Assembly (NCBI RefSeq): GCF_014203735.1
Contig: NZ_JACHJQ010000008.1
Location: 393,787 to 457,786, forward strand
Source: Actinophytocola algeriensis
GTDB taxonomy: Bacteria; Actinomycetota; Actinomycetes; Mycobacteriales; Pseudonocardiaceae
Reading direction: 5' to 3'
DNA length: 64,000 nt
In this document: one piece after another, positions 9,247 through 17,857 of the stretch
How positions within the stretch are numbered: position 1 is the stretch's first letter
Layout of the letters: every line of letters starts with the position of its first letter
Position numbers and translations under genes: made by a program
The notes under the pieces: model-generated
Databases searched by the model: none
What the model was told of the DNA's origin: nothing
Seen by the model: the letters and a program-made list of their open reading frames with translations, nothing else

Positions 9247-9931
9247 GCACCTCACCGACGATGATCACCGCGGTCCGCCTCACCCCGGCCTCGTGGACCT
9301 GCGCCGCGATCGTCGCCAGCGTGCCGCGCAGCACCACCTCGTCCGGGCGGGACGCGTACGCCACGACGGCCACCGGGCAGTCCGGCCCGTAGTTCGGCAG
9401 CAGCTCCTCGACGACCTGGTCGATGCGCTGCACGGCCAGGTGCAGCACCATCGTCGACCGCGTCCGGCCCAGCGACGCCAGGTCCTCCCCCGGCGGCATC
9501 GCGGTGGCGCGCGCCGAAATCCGCGTCAGCACGACCGTCTGGCCCACACCGGGCACGGTCAGCTCACGGCCGAGGGTGGCCGCCGCGGCCGCGAACGCGG
9601 GCACGCCGGGCACGATCTCGTACGGCACGCCCTCGGCGTCGAGCCGCCGCGCCTGTTCGGCGACCGCGCTGAACACCGACGGGTCACCGGAGTGCAGCCG
9701 CACCACGTCGTTGCCGCGCCGGTGCTCGGCGACCAGCTCGGCGACGATCTGGTCGAGTGTCAGGTCCGCGGTGTCCACGAGCCGCGCACCGGCCGGGCAG
9801 TCGGCCAGTACCTCGGACGGCACCAGGCTGCCCGCGTACAGGCACACCGGCGCCGTCGCGATCAACCGCTGCGCCCGCACCGTGATCAGGTCCCCGGCCC
9901 CTGGCCCCGCCCCGACGAAGTGCACCGTCAT
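9170..9931 (-). CDS. cobM: Precorrin-4 C11-methyltransferase CobM
   Basis: CobM transfers a methyl group from SAM to C11 of precorrin-4. The 253-residue protein has the tetrapyrrole methylase fold: VHFVGAGPGAGDLITVRAQ at the N-terminus, CLYAGSLVP, VVRLHSGDPSVFSA in the SAM-binding region, VPGVPAFAAAAA, and a C-terminal SHLY motif. The ATG at 9931 has a Shine-Dalgarno sequence GGAGG about nine bases upstream, preferred to an upstream ATG without one. It follows cobL by 37 bp and is co-transcribed with it. Its last 77 bp overlap cbiD tail to tail. Confidence 0.95.
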   Translation of the reverse strand: MTVHFVGAGPGAGDLITVRAQRLIATAPVCLYAGSLVPSEVLADCPAGARLVDTADLTLDQIVAELVAEHRRGNDVVRLHSGDPSVFSAVAEQARRLDAEGVPYEIVPGVPAFAAAAATLGRELTVPGVGQTVVLTRISARATAMPPGEDLASLGRTRSTMVLHLAVQRIDQVVEELLPNYGPDCPVAVVAYASRPDEVVLRGTLATIAAQVHEAGVRRTAVIIVGEVLTAEGFPDSHLYSKARVRPGHQSGR

Positions 9932-9968
9932 GCGTTCCGACCTCCATGATTCACTCCGCAAGCTCCGT

Positions 9969-11168
9969 TCATGCCTCTCTCGTCACCACCCACTGCGTCA
10001 CCGGCATCATCGGCTTCCAGCCCGTGAACCCGCCTACCGGTGCGGCGCGGCTCACCTCGATCCGGGTCAGCGTGCCACCCACCGCGGCCTGCCACCGGGT
10101 CAGGACGGCCTCCGACTCGAGTGTCACCGCGTTCGCCACGAGCCGCCCGCCCGCGCGCAGCGCCGCCCAGCACGCCTCGACGACGCCGTCACCGGTCAGC
10201 CCGCCGCCGACGAACACCGCGTCCGGCCTCGGCAGACCCGTGAGCGCATCGGGCGCCCGGTCTTGCACGACCGTCAGGCCCGGGACACCGAGCAGACCCG
10301 CGTTGGCGCGGATCCGGTCGGCCCGCGCCGGCCGCGACTCGACGGCCACCGCCGTGCAGGACGGGTGCGTGCGCAGCCACTCGATCGCCACACTGCCCGA
10401 GCCCGCGCCGACGTCCCACAACAGCTGGCCCGGCAGCGGGGCCAGCACGGCGAGCGTGACAGCGCGGACCTCGCGCTTGGTGAGCTGGCCGTCGTGGTCG
10501 TAGGCGTCGTCCGGCAGGCCGGGCGTGCGGCCCAGCGGCGTGACGCCCGGCGCGGCGCGGCAGTCGAGCGCGATGACGTTCAGCGCGCCCGCGGTCGCGG
10601 ACCAGGCCGCGGCCTGGCCGTCCTGCCTGCGCTCGGCAGGGCCGCCGAGGTCGTCGAGGACGGTCATCGCGGTCGGGCCGAACCCGCGGTCGGTCAGCAG
10701 CGCGGCCACCTCGGCCGGGGTGTCCGCGCCCGCCGACAACACGAGCATCCGCCGGTGCGGCAACGCGATCAGCGACGACACCGGACGGCCGACGAGGCTC
10801 ACCACGTCGACGTCCTCGACCGGCCAGCCCAGCCGCGCGCACGCGAGCGACACCGACGACGGGTGCGGGAACACCCGCACCGCGCCCGCGCCGAACAGGC
10901 GCACCAGCGTGCCGCCGACGCCGAAGAACATCGGGTCGCCGCTCGCCAGCACGCACACCCGCCGGCCCGCGTGCTCGGCCAGCAGCGGTTCGACGGCGGG
11001 CAGCATCGGCGACGGCCACGTGACACGCGTCGCACCGGAATCCGGCAGCAACGCGAGCTGCCGGGTACTGCCGACGACGACCTCGGCCACGGCCACGGCG
11101 TTCCTGGCCGGCTCCGCGAGCCCGGCCCAGCCGTCCACGCCGATGCCGACCACGGTGATGGGTTCCAC
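9969..11168 (-). CDS. cobL: Precorrin-6Y C5,15-methyltransferase (decarboxylating) CobL
   Basis: CobL methylates C5 and C15 and decarboxylates the acetate side chain of precorrin-6B, giving precorrin-8X. The 399-residue product is the complete two-domain form. The N-terminal CobE/CbiE-type methylase runs from ITVVGIGVDGWAGL and includes VLASGDPMFFGVGGTL. The C-terminal CbiT-type domain shows LTKREVRAVTLAVL and LLWDVGAGSGSVAIEWLR, the SAM-binding glycine loop. The GTG at 11168 is chosen by homology, and a TACGGT box (11177-11182 on the minus strand) ends 8 nt before it, as expected for a leaderless transcript. It is divergent from the riboswitch-controlled chelatase operon. Confidence 0.95.
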   Translation of the reverse strand: MEPITVVGIGVDGWAGLAEPARNAVAVAEVVVGSTRQLALLPDSGATRVTWPSPMLPAVEPLLAEHAGRRVCVLASGDPMFFGVGGTLVRLFGAGAVRVFPHPSSVSLACARLGWPVEDVDVVSLVGRPVSSLIALPHRRMLVLSAGADTPAEVAALLTDRGFGPTAMTVLDDLGGPAERRQDGQAAAWSATAGALNVIALDCRAAPGVTPLGRTPGLPDDAYDHDGQLTKREVRAVTLAVLAPLPGQLLWDVGAGSGSVAIEWLRTHPSCTAVAVESRPARADRIRANAGLLGVPGLTVVQDRAPDALTGLPRPDAVFVGGGLTGDGVVEACWAALRAGGRLVANAVTLESEAVLTRWQAAVGGTLTRIEVSRAAPVGGFTGWKPMMPVTQWVVTREA

Positions 11169-11204
11169 GGACCGGCACCGTAATCGACTTTCGGCGCGGT
11201 GTCT

Positions 11205-11330
11205 GACACGATGCGAGAGAACGAACAGCGAGGTGCGCGAGGAAACCAGCGCGAATCTGGTGCGGTCCCGCCACTGTGAGCCGGAGAGATCCGGTGAGCC
11301 AGACACTCGGCCCCCGCTGCGGCACCAACT
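11205..11330 (+). promoter_or_regulatory. Cobalamin riboswitch upstream of the chelatase operon
   Basis: The core of an adenosylcobalamin riboswitch can be read on the + strand. A GAGGAAACC segment is followed by CGAATCTGGTGCGG, then GTCCCGCCACTGTGAGCCGG, and finally GAGCCAGACACTC, which corresponds to the B12 box. Order and spacing fit the family consensus. It is followed by a GC-rich stretch and then by GGGGAAGGA, the ribosome binding site of the chelatase gene, so translation could be blocked when cobalamin is plentiful. Exact ends are approximate. Confidence 0.85.
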
Positions 11331-11357
11331 CGGGCGCGGACCCGGGGAAGGACTCGC

Positions 11358-13319
11358 ATGACCGCGGGCTACCCGTTCTCTGCCGTCGTCGGCCACGACG
11401 ACCTCCGTCTCGCCCTCCTGCTCAACGCCGTCCACCCCGCCATCGGCGGGGTTCTCGTGCGTGGTGAGAAAGGAACGGCGAAGTCGACCGTCGTACGCGG
11501 GCTCGCCGCGCTCCTCCCCGCTGTCGCCGTGGTCGAGGGCTGCCGCTTCAGCTGCGATCCCGCCGCACCGGACCCAGCGTGCCCCGACGGGCCGCACGAC
11601 GGCGCCGCCGCGACCAGGCCGGCGCGCCTCGTCGAGCTGCCCGTGGGCGCCACCGAGGACCGGCTCGTCGGGTCGCTGGACCTGGAACGCGCGCTGACCG
11701 CCGGTGTGCGGGCCTACCAGCCGGGACTGCTCAGCGCCGCGCACCGCGGCGTGCTGTACGTCGACGAGGTCAACCTGCTGCACGACCACCTCGTGGACCT
11801 CCTCCTCGACGCCGCGGCGATGGGCCGCGCGCACGTCGAGCGGGACGGGGTGTCGGTGTCGCACGCCGCGTCGTTCTTGTTGGTGGGCACCATGAATCCC
11901 GAGGAGGGTGAGCTGCGGCCGCAGCTGCTCGACCGGTTCGGGCTCACCGTCGAGGTGGCCGCGGCCCGCGATGTCGACGCGCGCACCGAGGTGATCCGCA
12001 GGCGGCTCGCGTTCGAGGCCGACCCGGCCGGGTTCGCGGCGCGGTGGGCACCGGAGGACACCGCGCTCGCGCAGCGGATCGTCACCGCACGCGCCGCACT
12101 GCCGTCGGTCCGGCTGCCCGACAAGGAACTGCGCCGGATCGCCGCGTTGTGTGCATCGTTCGATGTGGACGGTATGCGCGCGGACCTCGTCGTGGCCCGT
12201 GCCGCGGTCGCGCACGCCGCGTGGCGTGGCGCGGCGGAGGTCGAGGCGCGGGACGTCGAAGCGGCGGCCCGGCTCGCGCTGCCGCACCGCAGGCGCCGCG
12301 ACCCGTTCGACGAGCCCGGCATCGACGAGGAGCAGCTCCAGCAGGCGCTCCGCGACGCCGAGCCCGACCCGCCCGACCCCGACGGCGGCCCCGGTTCCGG
12401 CAACAGCTCCGGCAACTCCGACGTGGACGGTCCGGCCGAGAACGGTGAACCGGCGGCCAATGGCAGCCCGCCGGGCGGTGGCGGCGACCAGGCCCAGCCC
12501 GCCGCCATCCCTGATCCGGCCTTCCGGGCGCGACTCCTGTCCGTCGACGGCATCGGCGAGGGCGCACCCGGGCGCCGGTCTCGCGCCCGGTCCGGGTTCG
12601 GCCGCACGCTGCGCGCGACGGAAGGCCACGGCCACGGGCTGCACCTCGTCGGCACGCTCGCCGCGGCGGCGCCCCACCAGCTGGCCCGTGGCCGCACCGG
12701 CGCGGGCATCGTGCTGCGACGCGGCGACCTGCGCCGCGCTGTGCGGGAGGGCAAGGAGAGCAACCTCGTCCTGTTCGCGGTCGACGCGTCCGGGTCGATG
12801 GCGGCACGCAAACGGATGTCGGCCGTCACCGGCGCGGTGATCTCGCTGCTGCTCGACGCCTACCAGCGGCGCGACAAGGTCGGGCTCGTCACGTTCCGCG
12901 GCGACGGCGCGGAACTGGTCCTGCCGCCGACGTCGTCGGTCGAGGCGGCCGTCACCCGGCTCCGCAGGCTGTCCACCGGCGGCCGCACCCCGCTCGCCGA
13001 CGGGCTGCTCCGCGCGCACCGGACCCTTGCCACAGAACGGTTGCGGGACTCGCGACGCCGTCCCCTGCTCGTCGTCGTCACCGACGGCCGGGCCACCGTG
13101 CCACTGCGCGCGGACCCGGTGGCCGACGCCCTGCGTGCCGCCGGGCTGCTCGCCGCGGACGGGGTCGCGAGCGTCGTCGTCGACTGTGAGCGCGGCCCGG
13201 TGCGGCTCGGCATCCCCGCGCGGCTCGCCGCCGCGCTCTCCGGCGCGCACGTCCGGCTCGACGAGCTGTCCGCCGACCACGTCACCGGTGTGGTGCGGGC
13301 CGCACGGAGCGCGGCCTGA
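11358..13319 (+). CDS. Magnesium-chelatase-like AAA+/VWA fusion protein (ChlI-ChlD type), cobalt chelation partner
   Basis: This 653-residue protein joins an AAA+ ATPase to a von Willebrand A domain. Walker A is GEKGTAKST (36-44), Walker B is VLYVDEVN near residue 132, and sensor-type motifs follow in [17 protein letters not shown] long acidic, Pro/Gly/Asn-rich linker (about 325-395) leads to the VWA domain with its MIDAS DASGS at about 476. In actinobacteria such fusions replace CobS and CobT as the ATPase partners of CobN, and the position directly upstream of cobO and cobB supports this role. Expression is probably controlled by the upstream riboswitch. Its stop codon overlaps the cobO start (ATGA-type). 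Confidence 0.9.
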   Translation: MTAGYPFSAVVGHDDLRLALLLNAVHPAIGGVLVRGEKGTAKSTVVRGLAALLPAVAVVEGCRFSCDPAAPDPACPDGPHDGAAATRPARLVELPVGATEDRLVGSLDLERALTAGVRAYQPGLLSAAHRGVLYVDEVNLLHDHLVDLLLDAAAMGRAHVERDGVSVSHAASFLLVGTMNPEEGELRPQLLDRFGLTVEVAAARDVDARTEVIRRRLAFEADPAGFAARWAPEDTALAQRIVTARAALPSVRLPDKELRRIAALCASFDVDGMRADLVVARAAVAHAAWRGAAEVEARDVEAAARLALPHRRRRDPFDEPGIDEEQLQQALRDAEPDPPDPDGGPGSGNSSGNSDVDGPAENGEPAANGSPPGGGGDQAQPAAIPDPAFRARLLSVDGIGEGAPGRRSRARSGFGRTLRATEGHGHGLHLVGTLAAAAPHQLARGRTGAGIVLRRGDLRRAVREGKESNLVLFAVDASGSMAARKRMSAVTGAVISLLLDAYQRRDKVGLVTFRGDGAELVLPPTSSVEAAVTRLRRLSTGGRTPLADGLLRAHRTLATERLRDSRRRPLLVVVTDGRATVPLRADPVADALRAAGLLAADGVASVVVDCERGPVRLGIPARLAAALSGAHVRLDELSADHVTGVVRAARSAA

Positions 13320-13933
13320 TGCCACAGGGGAAACCGGAAGCCGTGCCCGAGGACGGCCTGACCACGCGCCAGCGCCGCAACCGGCCGCTGCTGATCGTCC
13401 ACACCGGACCGATGAAGGGCAAGTCGACCGCCGCGTTCGGGCTCGCGCTGCGGGCGTGGAACCAGGGCTGGCCGATCGGCGTGTTCCAGTTCGTCAAGGC
13501 CGCCAAGTGGAAGGTGGGCGAGGAGACCGCGTTGCTGGCGCTCGGCGAGGTGCACGAACAGACCGGTCGTGGCGGGCCGGTCGAGTGGCACAAGATGGGG
13601 GCCGGCTGGTCGTGGTCCCGCAAGCAGGGCACCGAGATCGACCACGCGGAAGCGGCCCGGGAGGGCTGGCGGGAGATCACGCGCCGCCTCGCGGACGAAC
13701 GCCACACGCTGTACGTGCTCGACGAGTTCACCTACCCGATGAAGTGGGGCTGGGTCGACGTCGGCGAGGTCGTCGAGGCGCTGGCGAACCGGCCCGGGCA
13801 CCAGCACGTGGTGATCACCGGCCGGGACGCGGCACCCGAACTGGTCGCGGCGGCAGATCTCGTCACCGAGATGACGAAGGTGAAGCACCCCATGGACACC
13901 GGCGCGAAGGGCCAGAAGGGCATCGAGTGGTGA
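13319..13933 (+). CDS. cobO: Cob(I)yrinic acid a,c-diamide adenosyltransferase CobO
   Basis: CobO attaches the 5'-deoxyadenosyl group of ATP to the corrinoid cobalt after its reduction to Co(I). The 204-residue protein has the N-terminal GLTTRQRRNRPLL region, a modified P-loop GPMKGKST (30-37), NQGWPIGVFQFVKAAKWKVG, and LYVLDEFTYPMKWGW, which carries the catalytic-site acidic residues. It ends with the typical KGQKGIEW. The P-loop Met in place of the usual Gly or Asn is a minor variation. It is translationally coupled on both sides: its ATG overlaps the chelatase stop and its TGA overlaps the cobB GTG. Confidence 0.96.
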   Translation: MPQGKPEAVPEDGLTTRQRRNRPLLIVHTGPMKGKSTAAFGLALRAWNQGWPIGVFQFVKAAKWKVGEETALLALGEVHEQTGRGGPVEWHKMGAGWSWSRKQGTEIDHAEAAREGWREITRRLADERHTLYVLDEFTYPMKWGWVDVGEVVEALANRPGHQHVVITGRDAAPELVAAADLVTEMTKVKHPMDTGAKGQKGIEW

Positions 13934-15294
13934 CCTCGGCGGTCGTCATCGCCGCGCCGTCGTCGGGCAGTGGGAAGACCGTCGTGGCAACGGGGTTGAT
14001 GGCCGCCCTGCGCAGGGCGGGTCACGGGGTGGCACCGTTCAAGGTCGGCCCGGACTACATCGATCCCGGCTACCACACGCTCGCCGCGGGCAGGCCCGGC
14101 CGTAACCTCGATCCCGTGCTGGTCGGCGAACACCTGGTGGGCCCGCTGTTCGCGCACGGGTCCGCCGGTGCGGACCTCGCGGTCGTCGAGGGTGTGATGG
14201 GCCTGTTCGACGGGAAGGTCGGCGCCGACGGGTTCGGGTCGACCGCACACGTCGCCGGGTTGCTGGGCGCGCCGGTGGTGCTGGTCGTCGACACGCGGGG
14301 TCACAGTTCGAGCATCGCCGCGCTGCTGCACGGTTTCCGCACCTGGCGGCCGGGCGTCCGGCTCGCGGGGGTGATCCTCAACCAGGTCGGCTCGGACCGG
14401 CACGAGGCGGTGCTGCGGGACGCGTGCGAGGACGTCGGGCTCGACGTGTACGGGGTGCTGCGCAGGAACGCGGCGGTCGAGGTGCCGTCGCGCCACCTCG
14501 GGCTGGTCACCGCGGCGGAGCACGGCCCGGCGGCGGTGCGGGCCGTGGACGCGATGGCCGACCTGGTGTCCGGTGGTGTCGACCTGGCCGCGATCGTCCG
14601 CCTGGCACAGTCGGGCCGGGAGTTCCCGTTGTGGGAGCCGGAGATCACGCCGGTGTCCGGCAGTCCGGTGGTGGCGGTGGCGGGCGGGCCCGCGTTCACG
14701 TTCGGCTACGCGGAGCACGTCGAGCTGATCGGCGCCGCCGGCGCCGAGGTGGCGGTGGTCGACCCGCTGCGGGACACCGCGCTGCCCGACGGCACGGCGG
14801 GAATCGTGCTGCCGGGCGGGTTTCCCGAGCAGTACGCCGCCGAACTGTCCGCCAACACGGCACTCCGGACCGCGGTCGCCGCCGCCGGTGTGCCGGTGCA
14901 CGCCGAGTGCGCGGGCATGCTGTACCTCACGCGATCCCTCGACGGTCACCCGATGTGCGGGGTGCTGCCCGCGGACGCGACCATGACCACGCGGCTCACC
15001 CTGGGCTATCGCGACGTGGTGGCGCCGCACGATTCCGTGCTGCACCCGGCGGGCACCCGGTTGACGGGACACGAGTTCCACCGCACCACCGTCACGCCGG
15101 CCCATGGCGACGGACCGGCGTGGCGATGGCGCGGTGGCGCGGACGGGTTCGCGGGTCCGCTGGTCCACGCGTCCTATGTGCACACTCACCCGGCGGCGAG
15201 CCCGGCCTCCGTGGCGCGTTTCGTCTCCCGCTGCGCCAACCGATCGAGCAGCGCGGCGAACGCCACCCCGATCGCCACCCACAACACGGCCTGA
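13930..15294 (+). CDS. cobB: Hydrogenobyrinic acid a,c-diamide synthase CobB
   Basis: CobB is the glutamine-dependent amidotransferase that amidates the a and c side chains before cobalt insertion. The 454-residue product opens with a dethiobiotin-synthetase-like ATPase (APSSGSGKT, residues 9-17; KVGPDYIDPGYH). It closes with a class I glutamine amidotransferase domain whose nucleophile lies in HAECAGMLYL (about residue 327) and whose His lies in VHASYVHTHPA. GTG at 13930 overlaps the cobO stop; GTG at 13927 is possible. After the usual family end the frame continues for about 20 Ser/Ala/Thr-rich residues, because it runs 109 bp into the convergent cbtA gene. Confidence 0.95.
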   Translation: MTSAVVIAAPSSGSGKTVVATGLMAALRRAGHGVAPFKVGPDYIDPGYHTLAAGRPGRNLDPVLVGEHLVGPLFAHGSAGADLAVVEGVMGLFDGKVGADGFGSTAHVAGLLGAPVVLVVDTRGHSSSIAALLHGFRTWRPGVRLAGVILNQVGSDRHEAVLRDACEDVGLDVYGVLRRNAAVEVPSRHLGLVTAAEHGPAAVRAVDAMADLVSGGVDLAAIVRLAQSGREFPLWEPEITPVSGSPVVAVAGGPAFTFGYAEHVELIGAAGAEVAVVDPLRDTALPDGTAGIVLPGGFPEQYAAELSANTALRTAVAAAGVPVHAECAGMLYLTRSLDGHPMCGVLPADATMTTRLTLGYRDVVAPHDSVLHPAGTRLTGHEFHRTTVTPAHGDGPAWRWRGGADGFAGPLVHASYVHTHPAASPASVARFVSRCANRSSSAANATPIATHNTA

Positions 15295-15938
15295 GTGCCG
15301 AGCGACGCGAGCCGGAAGTCCCACAGCGTCTGCGCCGGGAAGTCGGCGGGCACCTCGTCGTAGGCCGGTAGCAGCGCGGCGACGACCGACACCGCGACGA
15401 CGTACGCGAGCGCCGCCCCGACGCGGCCGAGCCACCCGGACCGGGCACTCGCCCGCACGGCGACCACCGCGAGCACCACGGAGAACGCGACCATCGCGAA
15501 GTAGGTCGCGGTCCGGTCGCCGATGGTCTCGGCGTGGCCGACGGCGGGCGGGTTCGGCGGGTAGACGAGGAAGGGCACGAACGCGACCGCGACGAACCCC
15601 ACGGCGGTCAGGGACAGCGCGGTCGCACGGGGTGCCCGCGTGCCGATCCGCCCGTGGGCGAACGCGAAGGCGAGCGCGAACAACCCGCCGAGCGCGGTGC
15701 CGAACGCGCACGTGGCGACGGCGAGCCCGATGGTGCGCTGTACGTCCCTGCTCACTTCGGCCGACCCGTGATCGTGGTCGGGGGCCTCGGTCTCGCCGTG
15801 GTCGTGACCGCCCGGCCCCTGCTCCTCGATGGAGATCGCCACCTCGACCGGCGGCTCCCCCACGACGGCGGCGAAGGCGAACGCGAACACCCCACCGACC
15901 AGGCCGGCCAGCAGTCCGGCGACGAGCAACGCGCGCAT
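15186..15938 (-). CDS. cbtA: Cobalt transporter subunit CbtA
   Basis: CbtA is the larger subunit of the CbtAB family, predicted to import cobalt and usually found behind cobalamin riboswitches. The 250-residue protein has several hydrophobic segments (about residues 2-26, 68-92, 103-125, 142-165, 174-192 and 212-232). The first extracytoplasmic loop is His/Asp/Glu-rich (HDHGETEAPDHDHG) and probably binds metal. It starts 5 bp after cbtB ends, in the same operon. Its last 109 bp lie over the 3' end of cobB on the other strand, an unusually long convergent overlap for two conserved genes. Confidence 0.88.
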   Translation of the reverse strand: MRALLVAGLLAGLVGGVFAFAFAAVVGEPPVEVAISIEEQGPGGHDHGETEAPDHDHGSAEVSRDVQRTIGLAVATCAFGTALGGLFALAFAFAHGRIGTRAPRATALSLTAVGFVAVAFVPFLVYPPNPPAVGHAETIGDRTATYFAMVAFSVVLAVVAVRASARSGWLGRVGAALAYVVAVSVVAALLPAYDEVPADFPAQTLWDFRLASLGTQAVLWVAIGVAFAALLDRLAQRETKRATEAGLAAG

Positions 15939-15943
15939 GCCGG

Positions 15944-16156
15944 TCAGTGGCACGGGAAGCCGAGCAGGTGGCGACCGTCGTGCACGAGTTCGTGCAGGTA
16001 GGTCCCGTCGAACATGGAGACGGCACCCTGTTCCGTGCTCACGAAGTACATGACGATGAGGAACAACAGCCCCGCGAACACCGCCCACGGCAGGATCTGC
16101 CGGATGGGGATGGCGGGGAGCTCGAACGGGATGGGCGCGTGGGCGGCCTGCGACAT
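15944..16156 (-). CDS. cbtB: Cobalt transporter subunit CbtB
   Basis: CbtB is a small single-pass membrane protein that accompanies CbtA. The 70-residue product has one hydrophobic segment (LPWAVFAGLLFLIVMYFVST) and a C-terminal His-rich tail (LHELVHDGRHLLGFPCH), which matches the family's conserved metal-binding end. ATG at 16156 is chosen because GGAGG lies about eight bases upstream and homology begins there. It is the first gene after the minus-strand cobalamin riboswitch, so cobalt uptake is likely shut off by the end product. Confidence 0.88.
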   Translation of the reverse strand: MSQAAHAPIPFELPAIPIRQILPWAVFAGLLFLIVMYFVSTEQGAVSMFDGTYLHELVHDGRHLLGFPCH

Positions 16157-16194
16157 GTCGCCTCCTCGGGCTCGTGCGGCCCGGTCAGTGGAGC

Positions 16195-16305
16195 GTTTCG
16201 ACGGCGGAGGGTCTGACTCGTGCCTCGGGAGCACATACAGCGGCGCGACCGTGCCGGGCTCTCACCGGCTTCCTCATACCATCAGTTCTCTGGCAACGTA
16301 TTCAG
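16195..16305 (-). promoter_or_regulatory. Cobalamin riboswitch upstream of cbtBA
   Basis: On the minus strand the leader of cbtB shows GAGGAAGCCGGTGAGAGCC (plus-strand 16261 region), then a GTCGCGCCGCTGT core. It ends with GAGTCAGACCCTCCGCC (16203-16219), the B12 box. This order is the cobalamin riboswitch signature. About 40 nt separate the B12 box from the cbtB ribosome binding site. It is independent of the riboswitch in front of the chelatase operon. Ends are approximate. Confidence 0.85.
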
Positions 16306-16346
16306 CCGCGTCGACCCTTGTCAACCTCGCAGGCGAACGGAGGAGA

Positions 16347-16907
16347 ATGACCACACGCCTGGTCCTCGTCTGCCACGGCGCGACGTCCGCGACCCGCAGG
16401 GCGGCGTTCCCCGCCGACGAGCCCCTGGAGCACCCGGCCCCGTTTCCCGACCCGCCCCGCGCGGACGTGGTGCTGTGCGCCCCGCACACCCGCTGCCTGG
16501 AGACCGCGCAGGCCCTGAACCTCGACCCCACCCCGGACGACGGCCTGCGCGACTGCGACTACGGCAGCTGGCGCGGCCGCACCCTCGACGACGTGACGAT
16601 GTCCGACCCGGCGGCCGTGCACGCGTGGCTGACCGAGCCCGCCGCCGCCCCGCACGGTGGCGAGTCCACACAGGACCTCCTGGCCCGCGTCGGCACCTGG
16701 CTGGACACACTCCCCCGCGACCACCGCCGCATCGTCGCCATCACCACCCCGGCGGTGATCAAGGCGGCCGTGGTGCACGCGATCCTCGCCACCCCGGCGT
16801 CGTACTGGCGCATCGACGTACCACCACTGTCCAGAACGGAACTGTCGGGCAGGCCTACGCTGTGGACGGTCCGGACTCTCGCCGCAGCGAGACCGCGGAC
16901 CCGATGA
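16347..16907 (+). CDS. Degenerate histidine-phosphatase-family protein
   Basis: The 186-residue product has the phosphoglycerate-mutase-like fold: VLVCHGATSA at the N-terminus, APHTRCLETAQAL, DCDYGSWRGRTLDD and HGGESTQDLLARV. Family members near cobalamin genes often act as alpha-ribazole phosphatase (CobC). Here the RHG motif reads Cys9-His10-Gly11, and the second catalytic His, normally in a SHG-type motif, is replaced in ITTPAVIK (about 132-139). His10 alone may not support normal phosphatase turnover, so the role is uncertain. The ATG at 16347 follows GGAGGAG closely. It converges on a decayed conflict-system gene, overlapping its last 50 bp or so. Confidence 0.75.
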   Translation: MTTRLVLVCHGATSATRRAAFPADEPLEHPAPFPDPPRADVVLCAPHTRCLETAQALNLDPTPDDGLRDCDYGSWRGRTLDDVTMSDPAAVHAWLTEPAAAPHGGESTQDLLARVGTWLDTLPRDHRRIVAITTPAVIKAAVVHAILATPASYWRIDVPPLSRTELSGRPTLWTVRTLAAARPRTR

Positions 16908-17857
16908 CACGTTGCGGGTCGTCCCACAGCACGACGAGGTCTGCATCCGCTCCAGCGAACGCACAGAACAGGTGTAACGAGATCCGATGGGCTCCGGGGG
17001 GAGCATGGAGTCCCCCGCCGACGGCCACTGGTCGACGTCGAGGTTCAGCAGTTCGCCCGGCAGCACGAACTCGATGCGGATGTCCGGCTGGTACCGCGCC
17101 CACCTGATCTCCACGTCCTCGATCACCACCGCGACCTGGCGCCGTACCTCGTCCAACGTGCGGTGAAGTCGGGCCCCGCCGTGGGCCGCCACCCTGCGGA
17201 GAGGTCGATCTGTGTCCAGTGCCGGAGTTCGTAGCGCTCACCGTCGAGCCCGAGCCGGCGGATCAACAGCACGAGGTAGGCCGGCTCGTTCGGTGCGGGA
17301 CCCGGCGGCGGCGCCCGGAACTCGCGGCGCATCAGCTGGAGTTCGGTGATCACGTTCAGCCTGCCCGCCTGCAGATCGCACCACCACCGCAGCTCCGTCG
17401 CCAGCTCGGGCGGCCCACCCGCCGCGAGGTGCTCGACGAACACGATCGGTCTGGGGAGACCGGTCTCGTCGGCGTTCAACGTCTCCAAGGTGGGAAACAC
17501 AGCCAGTCGGCATCACGATCCCGCGATGAACCGTGCGACCTCCAGCATGGGGGCAGAGCCGTCGTCGAGTTCACCCAGCACGTCGAGCAACGCGGCCAAG
17601 CCGCCCGGGCGGCGGTTCAGCACCTCGACGATGTTGACCAGGTGCTGCTGGATCCGCGGACTCTCCTTGATGGACAGTCCGCCGAGCCGGTCGGACAGCA
17701 GGCGGACGACGAAGTTGCGGTCGTGCTGGGTCGCCATGGCAGGAAGCTTCTGCAACGCGCGAACGAGAGGCCACAGGGAGCCACCCGCGCTGCTCGCCGC
17801 CGGGCGTGCGACGGCCGCCGCACGACGCGAGTTCTCCTCGATGTCCGCGCGGATCAC
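16855..17857 (-). pseudogene. Decayed EAD2-VMAP (vWA-MoxR-associated) conflict-system gene
   Basis: Four pieces on the minus strand make one interrupted protein. Frame 17857-17513 reads an effector-associated domain 2-like region (PLVRALQKLPAMATQHDR; NIVEVLNRRPGGLAALLDVL). An in-frame TGA at 17513-17515 is followed without a frame change by LPRPIVFVEHLAAGG and YLVLLIRRLGLDGERYELRHW, typical of VMAP middle and C-terminal regions. A frameshift near 17190 continues with IEFVLPGELLNLDVDQW, the most conserved VMAP-C motif. A second frameshift near 17000 is followed by LVVLWDDPQRVIGSAVSLRR. Family assignment is from remembered motif patterns. The stop and two frameshifts argue for a pseudogene; sequencing error is the alternative. 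Confidence 0.65.

Noticed and set aside
12340-12520. Pro/Gly/Asn-rich segment in the chelatase fusion, considered as an insertion or repeat element
   Set aside because: Such acidic linkers between the AAA+ and VWA parts are normal for ChlI-ChlD fusions and the frame is continuous.
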